NCBI RefSeq assembly: GCF_021916785.1 | Contig: NZ_JAKCFC010000001.1 | Location: 620,001-684,000, forward strand | Length of the DNA: 64,000 nt | DNA from: Mycolicibacterium lacusdiani | GTDB taxonomy: Bacteria > Actinomycetota > Actinomycetes > Mycobacteriales > Mycobacteriaceae | Reading direction: 5' to 3' | Part shown: piece after piece, positions 10,627 through 21,448 of the stretch | Layout of the letters: each line of letters begins with the position of its first letter | Position numbering within the stretch: position 1 is the stretch's first letter | The notes under the pieces: generated by a model | Databases searched by the model: none | What the model saw: only the letters and a program-made list of their open reading frames with translations | What the model was told of the DNA's origin: nothing | Made by a program: the position numbers and the translations under genes

Positions 10627-12144
10627 ATGGCCACGTCCTCCGCACCGACGCAGGAGTCGGAATCCCGTCCCCGCAAGGGGGTGTCGGGTCTCGTCGACTT
10701 CATCCGGTCCCCCGACGGCAAACCGGCACGCCTGGGCTTCCTCGGCGCCTGTCTGATCACCCTCGGCGGGCTCGGCGCAGGCAGCACGCGACTGCACGAT
10801 CCCCTGCTCGAATCGCTTGGCATGTCGTGGCTGCGGTTCGGCCACGGCCTGGTGGTGTCGTCGCTGCTGCTGTGGGGCGGCGTCGCGGTGATGCTGGTGT
10901 CGTGGCTGTGGCTGGGCCGGCGCGTGATCGCCCACACCGTGAGCGAGTACACGATGGTGGCGACGACCGGGTTCTGGCTGGCACCGCTGCTGCTGAGCGT
11001 GCCGGTGTTCAGCCGCGACACGTACTCCTACCTCGCCCAGGGTGCGCTGCTGCGCGACGGTCTCGACCCGTACGCGGTGGGGCCGGTCGACAACGTCAAC
11101 TCCCTGCTGGACAACGTCAGCCCGATCTGGACCACCACCACCGCGCCGTACGGCCCCGCGTTCATCCTGATCGCGAAGTTCGTCACGCTGATCGTCGGCG
11201 ATCACGTGGTTGCGGGCACGATGCTGCTGCGGCTGTGCATGCTGCCGGGGCTGGTGCTGCTGATCTGGGCGGCGCCCAGGGTGGCCCGCCGCATCGGCGC
11301 CAACGGCCCTGCCGCGCTGTGGATCTGCGTGCTCAATCCGCTGGTGATCATCCACCTGATGGGTGGGGTGCACAACGAGATGCTGATGGTGGGCCTGATG
11401 ATGGCCGCCATCGCGCTGACCCTCGGCGACCGGCCCGTGTGGGGCGTCACGCTCATCGCGCTGGCCGTCGCGGTGAAGGCGACCGCGGGCATCGCGCTGC
11501 CGTTCATGGTGTGGATGTGGATGCACCGGCTGCGCGAACGACGGCAGTTGGGCCCGGTGCGCGCGTTCGCGGTCGCGACGGCGGCGTCGGCCGCGATCTT
11601 CGTGGCCGTCTTCGCCGTGGTGTCACTGCTGGCCGGGGTGGGCCTCGGCTGGCTCACCGCGCTGGCCGGGTCGGTGAAGATCATCAACTGGCTCACCCTC
11701 CCGACCGCCGCGGCGAACCTGGTCAACGTGATCGGCGGGCTGTTCGGCCCGGTCAACTTCTACGCCGTGCTCGAGGTCACCCGGATCATCGGCGTCGCGA
11801 CGATCGCGATCGCGCTGCCGCTGCTGTGGTGGCGCTACCGGCACGACGACCGCGAGGCGCTGACCGGCATGGCCGCGGCCATGCTGGTGGTCGTGCTGTT
11901 CGTGCCGGCCGCCCTGCCCTGGTACTACACGTGGCCGCTGGCGATCCTGTCAGCGCTGGCGCAGAGCCGGGCCGGCATCGCCGTGATCGCCGGGTTCTCG
12001 ACGTGGATCATGGTCATCTTCAAACCCGATGGCTCACACGGGATGTACTCCTGGATCCACGTACTGCTGGCGACCGCGTGCGCGCTGGCGGCGTGGTACT
12101 CGCTGTCGCACACCGCCGAGCCGGCGGACGCGGAACGCCAGTAG
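10627..12144 (+). CDS. mptA: MptA, alpha-1,6-mannopyranosyltransferase of lipomannan/LAM synthesis
   Basis: GT-C integral membrane glycosyltransferase of 505 residues with about a dozen membrane segments. It uses polyprenyl-phosphomannose to extend the alpha-1,6 mannan backbone of lipomannan and lipoarabinomannan. The first extracytoplasmic loop carries FSRDTYSYLAQGALLRDGLDPY; the RD pair and following region are the GT-C catalytic motif. HLMGGVHNEMLMVGLM and ALPWYYTWPL are also typical. It starts at ATG 10627, five bases after idsA2. The frame is open far upstream inside idsA2, but that stretch is Arg-rich shadow sequence and is excluded. It ends convergently with Rv2175c at an 18-base gap. 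Confidence 0.93.
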   Translation: MATSSAPTQESESRPRKGVSGLVDFIRSPDGKPARLGFLGACLITLGGLGAGSTRLHDPLLESLGMSWLRFGHGLVVSSLLLWGGVAVMLVSWLWLGRRVIAHTVSEYTMVATTGFWLAPLLLSVPVFSRDTYSYLAQGALLRDGLDPYAVGPVDNVNSLLDNVSPIWTTTTAPYGPAFILIAKFVTLIVGDHVVAGTMLLRLCMLPGLVLLIWAAPRVARRIGANGPAALWICVLNPLVIIHLMGGVHNEMLMVGLMMAAIALTLGDRPVWGVTLIALAVAVKATAGIALPFMVWMWMHRLRERRQLGPVRAFAVATAASAAIFVAVFAVVSLLAGVGLGWLTALAGSVKIINWLTLPTAAANLVNVIGGLFGPVNFYAVLEVTRIIGVATIAIALPLLWWRYRHDDREALTGMAAAMLVVVLFVPAALPWYYTWPLAILSALAQSRAGIAVIAGFSTWIMVIFKPDGSHGMYSWIHVLLATACALAAWYSLSHTAEPADAERQ

Positions 12145-12162
12145 GCCACGACCGTGGAACGG

Positions 12163-12564
12163 TCAATACGCCATCGCCTGGGCGCGCCGCACGACCTCCC
12201 GCGCCTGATGCGAGTGCAGCGCATCGACCGGCCGGGCGTTGGGCTGAGGTGCCGACCCGCCGTCGCGGATGACCGTGAGCGACTCGTCCGGGGTGAACAA
12301 CCACCGCACGATCTCGGTGTCCTCGAATCCTCCGTCGTGCAGCACGACCAGCAGACCGGGTAGCGACTTGACCACGCGGCCGTCTTCGAAGAAGACCTTC
12401 GGCACCACGACGGAGCCGCCTCGGCGCACTCCGAGCAGGTGTCGTTCCTTGAGGTGCTGGATCACCTTGGACACGGGGATGCGCAGAAGGTTTGCGACGG
12501 CGGGGAGGTCGTAGACCGCCTCGTCGGAGTCGAGGACGTCATCGGCGGCCGGAATGTTGCTCAC
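12163..12564 (-). CDS. Rv2175c-type HTH DNA-binding regulator, likely PknL substrate
   Basis: Protein of 133 residues with an N-terminal winged helix-turn-helix (VYDLPAVANLLRIPVSKVIQHLKERHLLGVRR) and a conserved C-terminal domain ending NARPVDALHSHQAREVVRRAQAMAY, nearly identical in its last residues to M. tuberculosis Rv2175c as I recall it. Rv2175c is a known DNA-binding substrate of PknL. I start it at GTG 12564 rather than ATG 12585, because the -10 box TAGACT lies seven bases upstream, giving a leaderless mRNA, and because ATG 12585 would lie within the promoter and almost overlap pknL. Confidence 0.9.
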   Translation of the reverse strand: MSNIPAADDVLDSDEAVYDLPAVANLLRIPVSKVIQHLKERHLLGVRRGGSVVVPKVFFEDGRVVKSLPGLLVVLHDGGFEDTEIVRWLFTPDESLTVIRDGGSAPQPNARPVDALHSHQAREVVRRAQAMAY

Positions 12565-12571
12565 GGCACCG

Positions 12572-12581
12572 AGTCTAAGAT
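12572..12581. promoter_or_regulatory. Overlapping divergent -10 boxes for Rv2175c and pknL
   Basis: The ten bases AGTCTAAGAT contain TAGACT on the minus strand (12572-12577), seven bases before the GTG of Rv2175c, and TAAGAT on the plus strand (12576-12581), six bases before the GTG of pknL. The two boxes share the TA at 12576-12577. Both predict leaderless transcripts, and two RNA polymerases could not open them together. Confidence 0.65.
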
Positions 12582-12587
12582 GCACGC

Positions 12588-15175
<2,588 letters not shown>

Positions 15176-15204
15176 TCAGGCACCCCACCGCGCATACCCG
15201 CAGC

Positions 15205-15714
15205 TCAGGAGCGCACCGCCCAGGACCCATCGTCGTCGTCGGCCGTCATCAGCTGATATCGGCGCAAGTTGTGCTTGGCGTCGACCAGCGCGTCGTGGGC
15301 ATCGCGCGGACGCGGCGGCATCCTCGGCGAACCCCGTTCCTCCCAGAACTGCCGCAACTCCCTGGTGAACCGAGGGATCGCCGGGGGTAGGTCAGTCATC
15401 GGTCCCCACAGCTGGCACAGCACCACGTGGTCGTATGCGCCGACCCATGCCCACAGTTCGATGGTCTGGTCACCGTCGATGTCGAAGAAGTCCTCGAGGT
15501 CCGACCGGATCTCCCGCCGCGAGCGCCACTGCCGCGACGAGGGTGACGGCAGCTTCGGCAGGACGTGCTTGCGGACCCACGGGCCCGCACGCTCGGGGTC
15601 GAACTCCGAGGAGATGGCGTAGTACTCGCGGCCGTCCTCGGCCGCCACCCCTATGGAGATCAACTCGATGGTGCGGCCGTCGTCGATGAACTCGGTGTCG
15701 TAGAAGTACCGCAC
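15205..15714 (-). CDS. RNase AS, adenylate-specific 3'-5' exoribonuclease (Rv2179c homologue)
   Basis: DEDDh exonuclease of 169 residues. The N-terminal YDTEFIDDG gives the first catalytic Asp and Glu, a central VGAYDHV supplies the next Asp, and DAHDALVDAKHNLR holds the final His/Asp pair. Rv2179c was characterised as an RNase preferring poly(A)-like substrates, and the strong sequence match supports the same role here. Start GTG 15714 (MRYFYDTEF) is set by the family N-terminus. It lies two bases after the stop of the membrane gene upstream, so the two are probably co-transcribed. Confidence 0.9.
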   Translation of the reverse strand: MRYFYDTEFIDDGRTIELISIGVAAEDGREYYAISSEFDPERAGPWVRKHVLPKLPSPSSRQWRSRREIRSDLEDFFDIDGDQTIELWAWVGAYDHVVLCQLWGPMTDLPPAIPRFTRELRQFWEERGSPRMPPRPRDAHDALVDAKHNLRRYQLMTADDDDGSWAVRS

Positions 15715-15716
15715 GC

Positions 15717-16604
15717 TCAGGCCGCTCCCCTGGTGGTCGTCGTAGCCGCCGGGGCCGTGACCGACGGGGCGGGCGCGGCGTGAATCTCGCGATCGAGTTC
15801 CGCGTCGACCTTCGCATCGTCCGGGAACTGCGGTTCACCGGCCACGATGTGCTGCAGCCACAGTTTTGCCTGTACGACGGGCCTGCGCAGCTTGCGCTCG
15901 CGCTCCAGCGCCGTGTGCATCTTGCGCGGCCGCGTGGTGTACCGCCAGCGCGCCCACGGCGCATGCGGCCGGGACAACCGCACCGCCCCCACGATCAGCA
16001 GCGGCGTGATGAACATGCCGACCAGACCCGTCCACACCTTGCCCTTGAGCAGCACCACGACGGCCAGCAGCAGCGTGAGCACGGCGATGACGATCACCGT
16101 GGCCCTCGCCTCGATCGAATGGTCGTCGCGCCAGATGCCGACGTCGAAGAACGACAGCGGGTTGAAACCCAGGACGAGCAGGCCGGCGACGGCGACCGCG
16201 GCGAACACCGCATCGACCGAGGTGCGGCCGTCCTCCGCCCAGTACACGTCCTGCAGGTGCAAGATCAGCGCGAACTCGTCGAGCACCAGTGCCGCTCCGA
16301 TGCCGAATCCGATTGCAGCGACGGTGAACTCGACCACACCCCCGTTCACAGCCAGCGTCACCATGGTCACGCCGGAGACCATGACGAGGACCACGCCGAT
16401 CACCACGTGGTGGATGTGCAAGCCACCACCGGCCGAGATGTTGCGCGGCTGCCACCACTTGCGTGGCGCGTCGCTGCCGGCATGCCTGCGGATGTAGCGG
16501 ACGATCGTGCGCGTCACGAAGAACGTCAGGATGAACGCCACCAGGCAGCAGAGCAGGGGAATGCGATCACGCGTGACGAAGTCGAATTGGACCGTGAGGT
16601 GCAC
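15717..16604 (-). CDS. Integral membrane protein (Rv2180c homologue)
   Basis: Protein of 295 residues with about six to seven membrane segments. It begins VHLTVQFDFVTRDRIPLLCCLVAFILTF; the conserved HIHHVVIGVVLV and EDGRTSVDAV segments are visible, followed by a charged cytoplasmic tail with Pro/Ala/Thr repeats. Function is unknown. The frame continues upstream to 16721, but GTG 16604 is preceded by TAAGTT at seven bases (leaderless), and the resulting length equals that of the M. tuberculosis protein as I recall it. It is upstream of RNase AS and divergent from the mannosyltransferase gene at 16720. Confidence 0.85.
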   Translation of the reverse strand: MHLTVQFDFVTRDRIPLLCCLVAFILTFFVTRTIVRYIRRHAGSDAPRKWWQPRNISAGGGLHIHHVVIGVVLVMVSGVTMVTLAVNGGVVEFTVAAIGFGIGAALVLDEFALILHLQDVYWAEDGRTSVDAVFAAVAVAGLLVLGFNPLSFFDVGIWRDDHSIEARATVIVIAVLTLLLAVVVLLKGKVWTGLVGMFITPLLIVGAVRLSRPHAPWARWRYTTRPRKMHTALERERKLRRPVVQAKLWLQHIVAGEPQFPDDAKVDAELDREIHAAPAPSVTAPAATTTTRGAA

Positions 16605-16611
16605 GACCGGA

Positions 16612-16617
16612 AACTTA
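16612..16617 (-). promoter_or_regulatory. -10 box of leaderless Rv2180c homologue
   Basis: TAAGTT on the minus strand, exactly seven bases before GTG 16604. It decides the start codon in favour of 16604 over the longer frame. Confidence 0.55.
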
Positions 16618-16719
16618 CGCCGACCTGCACCCACCGCGGTGTCGTTGGGTCCCGGACGCGCCGGGGCGGGCGGAGCGACGCGAGAGTACGCCGCCCCCAC
16701 CGATACGCTGTGACCCGAC

Positions 16720-18051
16720 ATGAGTAAGCGGCAGACGCCCGGTCGGGCTGGGTGGTGGCCAACCGTGGCGTGGCGATCGTTCCAGCTCCTCGTGCTGGTC
16801 GCCGTGGCATGGGCGGGCTGGCGACTCCTCGGTCACACGCCGTATCGCATCGACATCGACGTCTACCGGATGGGCGGTCGCGCGTGGCTCGACGGCACGC
16901 GGCTCTACAGCGCGGACACCGTCTTCCACACCGAGGCCGGGCTCGATCTGCCGTTCACGTACCCGCCGCTGGCCGCGATCGTGTTCGCTCCGTTCGCGTG
17001 GCTGCCGCTGCCGGTGGCCAGTGCGACGATCACCGTCATCACGTTCGTACTGCTCATCGCGTCGACGTGGATCGTGCTGACCCGCCTCGGGGTGTGGTCG
17101 AACTCCGCCGCCGTGACCGATCCGGCCTGGGCACGCCGCGGATGGGTCGCCGCAGCGATCGTGGCCCCGGCCGTCGTCTACTTCGAGCCGATCCGGGCGA
17201 ACTTCGAGTTCGGCCAGATCAACGTGGTGCTCATGTCGCTGGTCATCGCCGACCTGGTGCCGCGCCGGACGCCGTGGCCGCGCGGACTGCTCCTCGGCAT
17301 CGGGGTGGCCCTCAAGCTGACGCCCGCGGTGTTCGTGCTCTACCTGCTGCTGCGCCGCGATACCAGGGCCGTGCTCGTCACGGCCGCGTCGACGGTGGCC
17401 GCGACGCTGCTCGGCGTCGCACTCGCCTGGCGCGACTCCTTGCAGTACTGGACCGAGACCGTGCACGACACCGGCCGGATCGGCACCGCGACGCTGAACA
17501 CCAACCAGAACATCGCTGGTCTGCTGGCACGTCTCGGCATCGGCGACGACCTGCGGTTCGTGCTGTGGACGGCGGCATGCTTCGCCGTTCTGGGGCTGAC
17601 GGTGTGGGCTGCGCTGCGCATCCTGCGCGGCCAACGTGCCGACCCGCCATCCGCGATCGACGAGGCGCCGGTGCTGGCGCTGACCTGCGTGGCGATGTTC
17701 GGCCTGGTGGTATCGCCGGTGTCGTGGTCACACCACTGGGTGTGGGTGCTGCCGACGCTGCTGGTGACCACGGTCGTCGCCTACCGCTACCGCGACGTCG
17801 CACTGGCAGTCCTGAGCGCCGGCGGCATAGCGCTGATGGTGTGGACGCCGATCACGTTGATGACACCGCACGAGGAGACCGCGGCGCCGCTGTGGCGCCA
17901 GCTGGCCGGTGGCTCCTACCTGTGGTGGGCGCTGGCCGTGATCGTCGCGGTCGGCGCGGTCGCCGGACGGCTGCGATCGACTACTCGGCGGGATCAGCCG
18001 GCAGCGGACTCCGGAAACCTACTGGCCGGCTTTCCGGCATCCCCCTCCTGA
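16720..18051 (+). CDS. Alpha-1,2-mannosyltransferase, GT87 (Rv2181 homologue)
   Basis: Polytopic GT-C glycosyltransferase of 443 residues with about ten membrane helices; it adds alpha-1,2 mannose branches to lipomannan and to the caps of lipoarabinomannan. Family motifs are [16 protein letters not shown] with the acidic catalytic region in the first loop, PFTYPPLAA, and [15 protein letters not shown] 16720 follows a TACGCT box by about ten bases, so the mRNA leader would be only a few bases long. The 3' end overlaps the convergent acyltransferase gene by 58 bases. With mptA and pimB' in the same window it points to PIM/LAM assembly. Confidence 0.9.
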   Translation: MSKRQTPGRAGWWPTVAWRSFQLLVLVAVAWAGWRLLGHTPYRIDIDVYRMGGRAWLDGTRLYSADTVFHTEAGLDLPFTYPPLAAIVFAPFAWLPLPVASATITVITFVLLIASTWIVLTRLGVWSNSAAVTDPAWARRGWVAAAIVAPAVVYFEPIRANFEFGQINVVLMSLVIADLVPRRTPWPRGLLLGIGVALKLTPAVFVLYLLLRRDTRAVLVTAASTVAATLLGVALAWRDSLQYWTETVHDTGRIGTATLNTNQNIAGLLARLGIGDDLRFVLWTAACFAVLGLTVWAALRILRGQRADPPSAIDEAPVLALTCVAMFGLVVSPVSWSHHWVWVLPTLLVTTVVAYRYRDVALAVLSAGGIALMVWTPITLMTPHEETAAPLWRQLAGGSYLWWALAVIVAVGAVAGRLRSTTRRDQPAADSGNLLAGFPASPS

Positions 18052-18719
18052 GCAGTCTTGACGTCGGCCGCATACAGGTCGACGTACTCCTGGCCGGATA
18101 GCTGCATCAGTTCGTAGACGACCTCGTCGATGACGGCGCGCTCGATGAACCGGTTGCCCGCGAGCCCCTCGAAGCGGGAGAAGTCCATCGGCTTGCCGAA
18201 CCGGACCTCGACGCGGCCGAACCGCCACATCTTGCTTCCCGGGGGGTTCACCTGGTCGGTTCCGATCATCGCGACCGGAATGACGGGGACGCCGGTGGTC
18301 AGCGCCAGGCGGGCGAGCCCGGTCTTGCCCTTGTAGAGCCGCCCGTCCGGTGAGCGGGTTCCCTCGGGATACATGCCGAGCACCTTGCCCGCGCCGAGGA
18401 TGCGCTCCGCTGTGGTCAGTGCTCCTTGGGCGGCGTCGGCGTCGGTGCGGTCGATGGGGACCTGCCCGGCGGCGGTGTAGAACCACCGCTGGAACCAGCC
18501 CTTGAGCCCCGTTCCGGTGAAGTACTCGGCCTTGGCCAGGTAGGTGATCCGGCGGTTGACCACCAGGCACTTGTAGAAGCTGTCGGCGACCGCGAGGTGG
18601 TTACTGGCCAGGATGACCGCTCCGGAACTCGGAACATTCTCGAGCCCTTGCACTTTCGGGCGGCCGAGCAACTGCAGCAGAGGTCCCATGAAGACGTACT
18701 TGAACAGCCAATACCACAT
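17994..18719 (-). CDS. 1-acyl-sn-glycerol-3-phosphate acyltransferase, PlsC family (Rv2182c homologue)
   Basis: Membrane-associated acyltransferase of 241 residues. The catalytic motif NHLAVADS (an H(X)4D box: His and Asp) is near residue 40, and the substrate-binding motif [11 protein letters not shown] near 120. It would acylate lysophosphatidic acid or a related acceptor in phospholipid synthesis. ATG 18719 has GGGAGG about six bases upstream and gives [19 protein letters not shown], a normal membrane-entry helix; the longer frame to 18872 is rejected. It follows Rv2183c at 91 bases and converges on Rv2181, overlapping it by 58 bases. Confidence 0.9.
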   Translation of the reverse strand: MWYWLFKYVFMGPLLQLLGRPKVQGLENVPSSGAVILASNHLAVADSFYKCLVVNRRITYLAKAEYFTGTGLKGWFQRWFYTAAGQVPIDRTDADAAQGALTTAERILGAGKVLGMYPEGTRSPDGRLYKGKTGLARLALTTGVPVIPVAMIGTDQVNPPGSKMWRFGRVEVRFGKPMDFSRFEGLAGNRFIERAVIDEVVYELMQLSGQEYVDLYAADVKTAQEGDAGKPASRFPESAAG

Positions 18720-18810
18720 GGAACCTCCCGCAGCGGGCGCCCGGACGGAGCCCTGAGACGACTTTACCCACGCGTTGAGAGCCCGACCACACGACCACCC
18801 GCGCGGTGAC

Positions 18811-19170
18811 CTACTCGTCGACGTCGATCGGAATCCGTTGATAGCGGCCCGGCTCCGGTGCCGGCGGTGCATCGTCGGCCACGGGCGCGTCGGCCGTCGG
18901 GCCCGCCGGGGTTGGGGTCTCGGCCATGGTGTCGACCATGGCGCGCACGACGGTCAGCAACGCGACGCTGTGCTCGGCAACCACCGTCAGCAGCGGATGC
19001 TGCTCACCGCTGATAAGTGCAGCTATCGCACACACCGGGCACCAGACCTGTTCGCACTTGCCTTGGCCGCCGCCCATGGCCCGTGCGGCGGCCATCCGGA
19101 CGGCCGGGTCGAGGCGCTCGAGGATGGCCTGCGCGAGCTGACGCAACTCGGGAGCGTGATCCTCGCTCAT
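18811..19170 (-). CDS. Cys-motif small protein paired with ArsA-like ATPase (Rv2183c homologue)
   Basis: Protein of 119 residues starting MSEDHAPELRQLAQAILERLDPAVRMAAARAMGG. A cluster of cysteines, CEQVWCPVCA, lies near residues 42-51, and an acidic/Pro/Ala-rich tail ends RYQRIPIDVDE, so it may bind a metal or an Fe-S group. The function is unknown to me. The ATG at 19170 overlaps the stop of the ATPase gene by four bases (ATGA), indicating tight coupling and probably a shared complex. It is conserved in position in M. tuberculosis. Confidence 0.82.
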   Translation of the reverse strand: MSEDHAPELRQLAQAILERLDPAVRMAAARAMGGGQGKCEQVWCPVCAIAALISGEQHPLLTVVAEHSVALLTVVRAMVDTMAETPTPAGPTADAPVADDAPPAPEPGRYQRIPIDVDE

Positions 19171-20441
19171 GTCGGCCACACCTCCGGGTTGGGTCGGAAT
19201 CGGACGGTCAGTTCGGTGCCGCGCAGGTGCGCTCCCGTCACGATGCACCTCCGCAGAACGGACGCCAGACGAACCCGCCGCCGCATACCCCCCGCACCGA
19301 CGATCAAATCGTCGTCGACGCGACCGAGTGTCAGCGCCGACGGATCGACCTGCGGCAACTCCAACCGTAGCCGGTACACCGCGTCCAGCCCGGACCCGGA
19401 TTCACGGTCCACGACGGGCGTGGGCGGCGGTGGTGGCGGGGAGCCGTCCCGCAGGCGTGCGGCGTCGAGCAGTTCGGCGAGCGCCTTGGGCCCGATCGGC
19501 TCACCGGCGACGTGCGGCACCAGTACGAGCTTGACGTCGCCCACGGCCGTGTCGATGTCGGTCAGCACCGCCTGCTGCTCGGCGATCCGTTCGGTGTACC
19601 AGTCGAAGGCCGGGTGGTCGGGCAGATTGCTGTACTCGAAGGAATCGTCCTGCAGCAGCACCTGATTCACGATCAGCTCGTTGACCGCCACGCCCATCAG
19701 CGCGAGCGAGCCCATGGTCCGGACCGCCTCGGCGGCGACGACCCGCTCCGGCGTCAGCACCAGGTGAGCGGCCACGCGATCGGCGTCGACGAGCAGCGCA
19801 CCCAGTCGCTGGGTACCCGCGGTGATCCGCTCGAGCAGGGCGATGACGCCCGTGGCCCGGTCGTCTTCGGACGCCAGCGACAGCCTGCGGTGGCGGGGCC
19901 ATGCGCGCTCCAGGTACAACTCGAACGTCGCGGGCAACGTCAGCATGCGCATGGCGTCGGCGGTCGATGCGCAGTCCACGACGACGTGATCCCACGTGCC
20001 CGAGGCCGCCAGCTCCCCCACCTCGTGCAGACCGAGCACCTCCTGGATGCCGGGAAGCGCCGAGAGTTCCTCTGGCGCAACGTCACCGAGGTCGGACTCG
20101 GGAAACCGGGCCGATAGCGTCGCCGCGATCTCGCGCCAGTGCCGCTCGAGCAGCGCGAGCGTGTCGAGCGCCAGCGCATCGAGGAAGCCGCCCCCGGTAC
20201 CCGTCAGGCCGGTCTCGAGGTCGGCGAGGATCCTGGTGGGGTTGCGCTCGCCCGTCGGCGCCACGGTCGTGCCGAGCACGTCACCGGTGGAGTGCGCCTG
20301 GTCGGTCGACACGATCAGGACGCGCGCACCGCTGCGCGCCTCCCGGACGGCGGTCGCCGTGGCCAGCGTCGACTTGCCCACTCCGCCCTTGCCGACGAAG
20401 AGGCTGATCCGGGTTGCGGCCACCGCCCCGCTGCCCGTCAC
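19167..20441 (-). CDS. ArsA/GET3-family ATPase (Rv2184c homologue)
   Basis: P-loop ATPase of 424 residues. The deviant Walker A GKGGVGKSTLATATA, with the signature first lysine, is at about residues 18-32; STDQAHSTGDVLG is the switch I-like segment and VVDCASTADAMR the switch II-like segment. The C-terminal third ([25 protein letters not shown]) resembles the extra beta domain of actinobacterial ArsA-like proteins. It lacks the arsenite-binding cysteines I would expect in ArsA, so arsenite transport is unlikely; roles in client-protein handling are possible. GTG 20441 overlaps the stop of the SRPBCC gene (GTGA) and its own stop overlaps the Rv2183c homologue. Confidence 0.86.
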   Translation of the reverse strand: MTGSGAVAATRISLFVGKGGVGKSTLATATAVREARSGARVLIVSTDQAHSTGDVLGTTVAPTGERNPTRILADLETGLTGTGGGFLDALALDTLALLERHWREIAATLSARFPESDLGDVAPEELSALPGIQEVLGLHEVGELAASGTWDHVVVDCASTADAMRMLTLPATFELYLERAWPRHRRLSLASEDDRATGVIALLERITAGTQRLGALLVDADRVAAHLVLTPERVVAAEAVRTMGSLALMGVAVNELIVNQVLLQDDSFEYSNLPDHPAFDWYTERIAEQQAVLTDIDTAVGDVKLVLVPHVAGEPIGPKALAELLDAARLRDGSPPPPPPTPVVDRESGSGLDAVYRLRLELPQVDPSALTLGRVDDDLIVGAGGMRRRVRLASVLRRCIVTGAHLRGTELTVRFRPNPEVWPT

Positions 20442-20875
20442 TCAGCCTCGGCGCGCTTCTTGAGGTCCTTGAGCGCGGTGTCGGTCAGCCTGCGCTCGGC
20501 CTTGCGCTTCAGCAAGCCGATCATCGGGATCACCAGGTCGACGGAGAGTTCGTAGGTCACGTCGGTGCCAGACCCCTTGGGTTTCAGCCGGTATGCCCCG
20601 TCGAGTCCCCGCAGCAGCGAGCTGGACACCAGCGACCACGTCACCGACTGCCGGTCGGCAGGCCACTCGTAGGCGAGCACCATCGTGTCCTTGAGCACCG
20701 CGGCGTCGAGCACCAGCCGCGCGCGGCGCGGATACCCGTCGTCGTCGGTCTCGAGGACCTCGGTCTCCTTGTACTCGTTCACCCAGTCGGGGTAGGAGCC
20801 GATGTCGGCGATCACGTCCATCACGGTGCCCGGATCGGCATCGATGTAGATCGTCTGTGCAGTCTTGTCCGCCAC
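20438..20875 (-). CDS. SRPBCC/START-like protein, TB16.3 homologue (Rv2185c)
   Basis: Protein of 145 residues beginning VADKTAQTIYIDADPGTVMDVIADIGSYPDWVNEYKE, the usual N-terminus of the polyketide cyclase/dehydrase (SRPBCC) fold that binds hydrophobic ligands. The ligand is unknown. The C-terminus is basic (LKRKAERRLTDTALKDLKKRAEAE). GTG 20875 is preceded by GGGAAGGGA, so the upstream in-frame ATG at 20974 is rejected. It lies between another SRPBCC gene and the ATPase, forming a run of four or five co-directional genes. Confidence 0.87.
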   Translation of the reverse strand: MADKTAQTIYIDADPGTVMDVIADIGSYPDWVNEYKETEVLETDDDGYPRRARLVLDAAVLKDTMVLAYEWPADRQSVTWSLVSSSLLRGLDGAYRLKPKGSGTDVTYELSVDLVIPMIGLLKRKAERRLTDTALKDLKKRAEAE

Positions 20876-20933
20876 GTGTTCCCTTCCCCGGGTGTCTTCG
20901 GAAAGATACCCGTAGCGCCTTGCCGGCCCGCCG

Positions 20934-21323
20934 TCATGCCAGCCGGGATACCCCGATCTCGCGTGTTCTCTCAAGGGAACGCTTCAGTTCGAAGGACATC
21001 TCCTTGCCCGCCACCCGTCGCCGATGGTTCATCTTCGGCAGGTCCATCCGGGCCAGCTCCCACGCCGCGACGCCGGAGGGTTCGGCGTGCAGGAAGTAGT
21101 GCACCACGACGCCGTCGAGGACGGGTTCGAGCCACACCTCCATCGTCCCGGTGAGCGCACCCGTCACCGTCCAGCGATGGCCCTGTGAGCCTCGGTCCTG
21201 AACCACGGTGAGTCGCAGGTCCGGCCACCAGCGCCGCCAGCTGGCGGGATCCGCCACGGCCGCACCGACGGTCTCGGGGTCGGCGCACACGAACGTCTCG
21301 TCCGCGATCTGAATGCTGTTCAT
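20934..21323 (-). CDS. SRPBCC-family protein (Rv2186c homologue)
   Basis: Small protein of 129 residues starting [40 protein letters not shown], with the predicted START-like ligand pocket and C-terminal helix ([21 protein letters not shown]). The ligand and role are unknown. It lies 58 bases upstream of the second SRPBCC gene and is the first gene of this minus-strand operon, divergent from fadD15. ATG 21323 is preceded by AGGGCG at a short distance, a weak ribosome-binding site. Confidence 0.82.
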   Translation of the reverse strand: MNSIQIADETFVCADPETVGAAVADPASWRRWWPDLRLTVVQDRGSQGHRWTVTGALTGTMEVWLEPVLDGVVVHYFLHAEPSGVAAWELARMDLPKMNHRRRVAGKEMSFELKRSLERTREIGVSRLA

Positions 21324-21448
21324 CGCGCCCTAGCTTCACACATCGCCCGAAGCGGCGGCAGCCGAACCCGACAGGCATGGAGAGGCCATTACGCTGGTAT
21401 TCCGTCCGTGACCCACGGCTGCCGGCAAACCAGCGAAAGGCCAAGATC

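Noticed and set aside
18720..18872. N-terminal extension of the PlsC-type acyltransferase
   Set aside because: Arg/Ser-rich, no family match, and a strong ribosome-binding site precedes ATG 18719.
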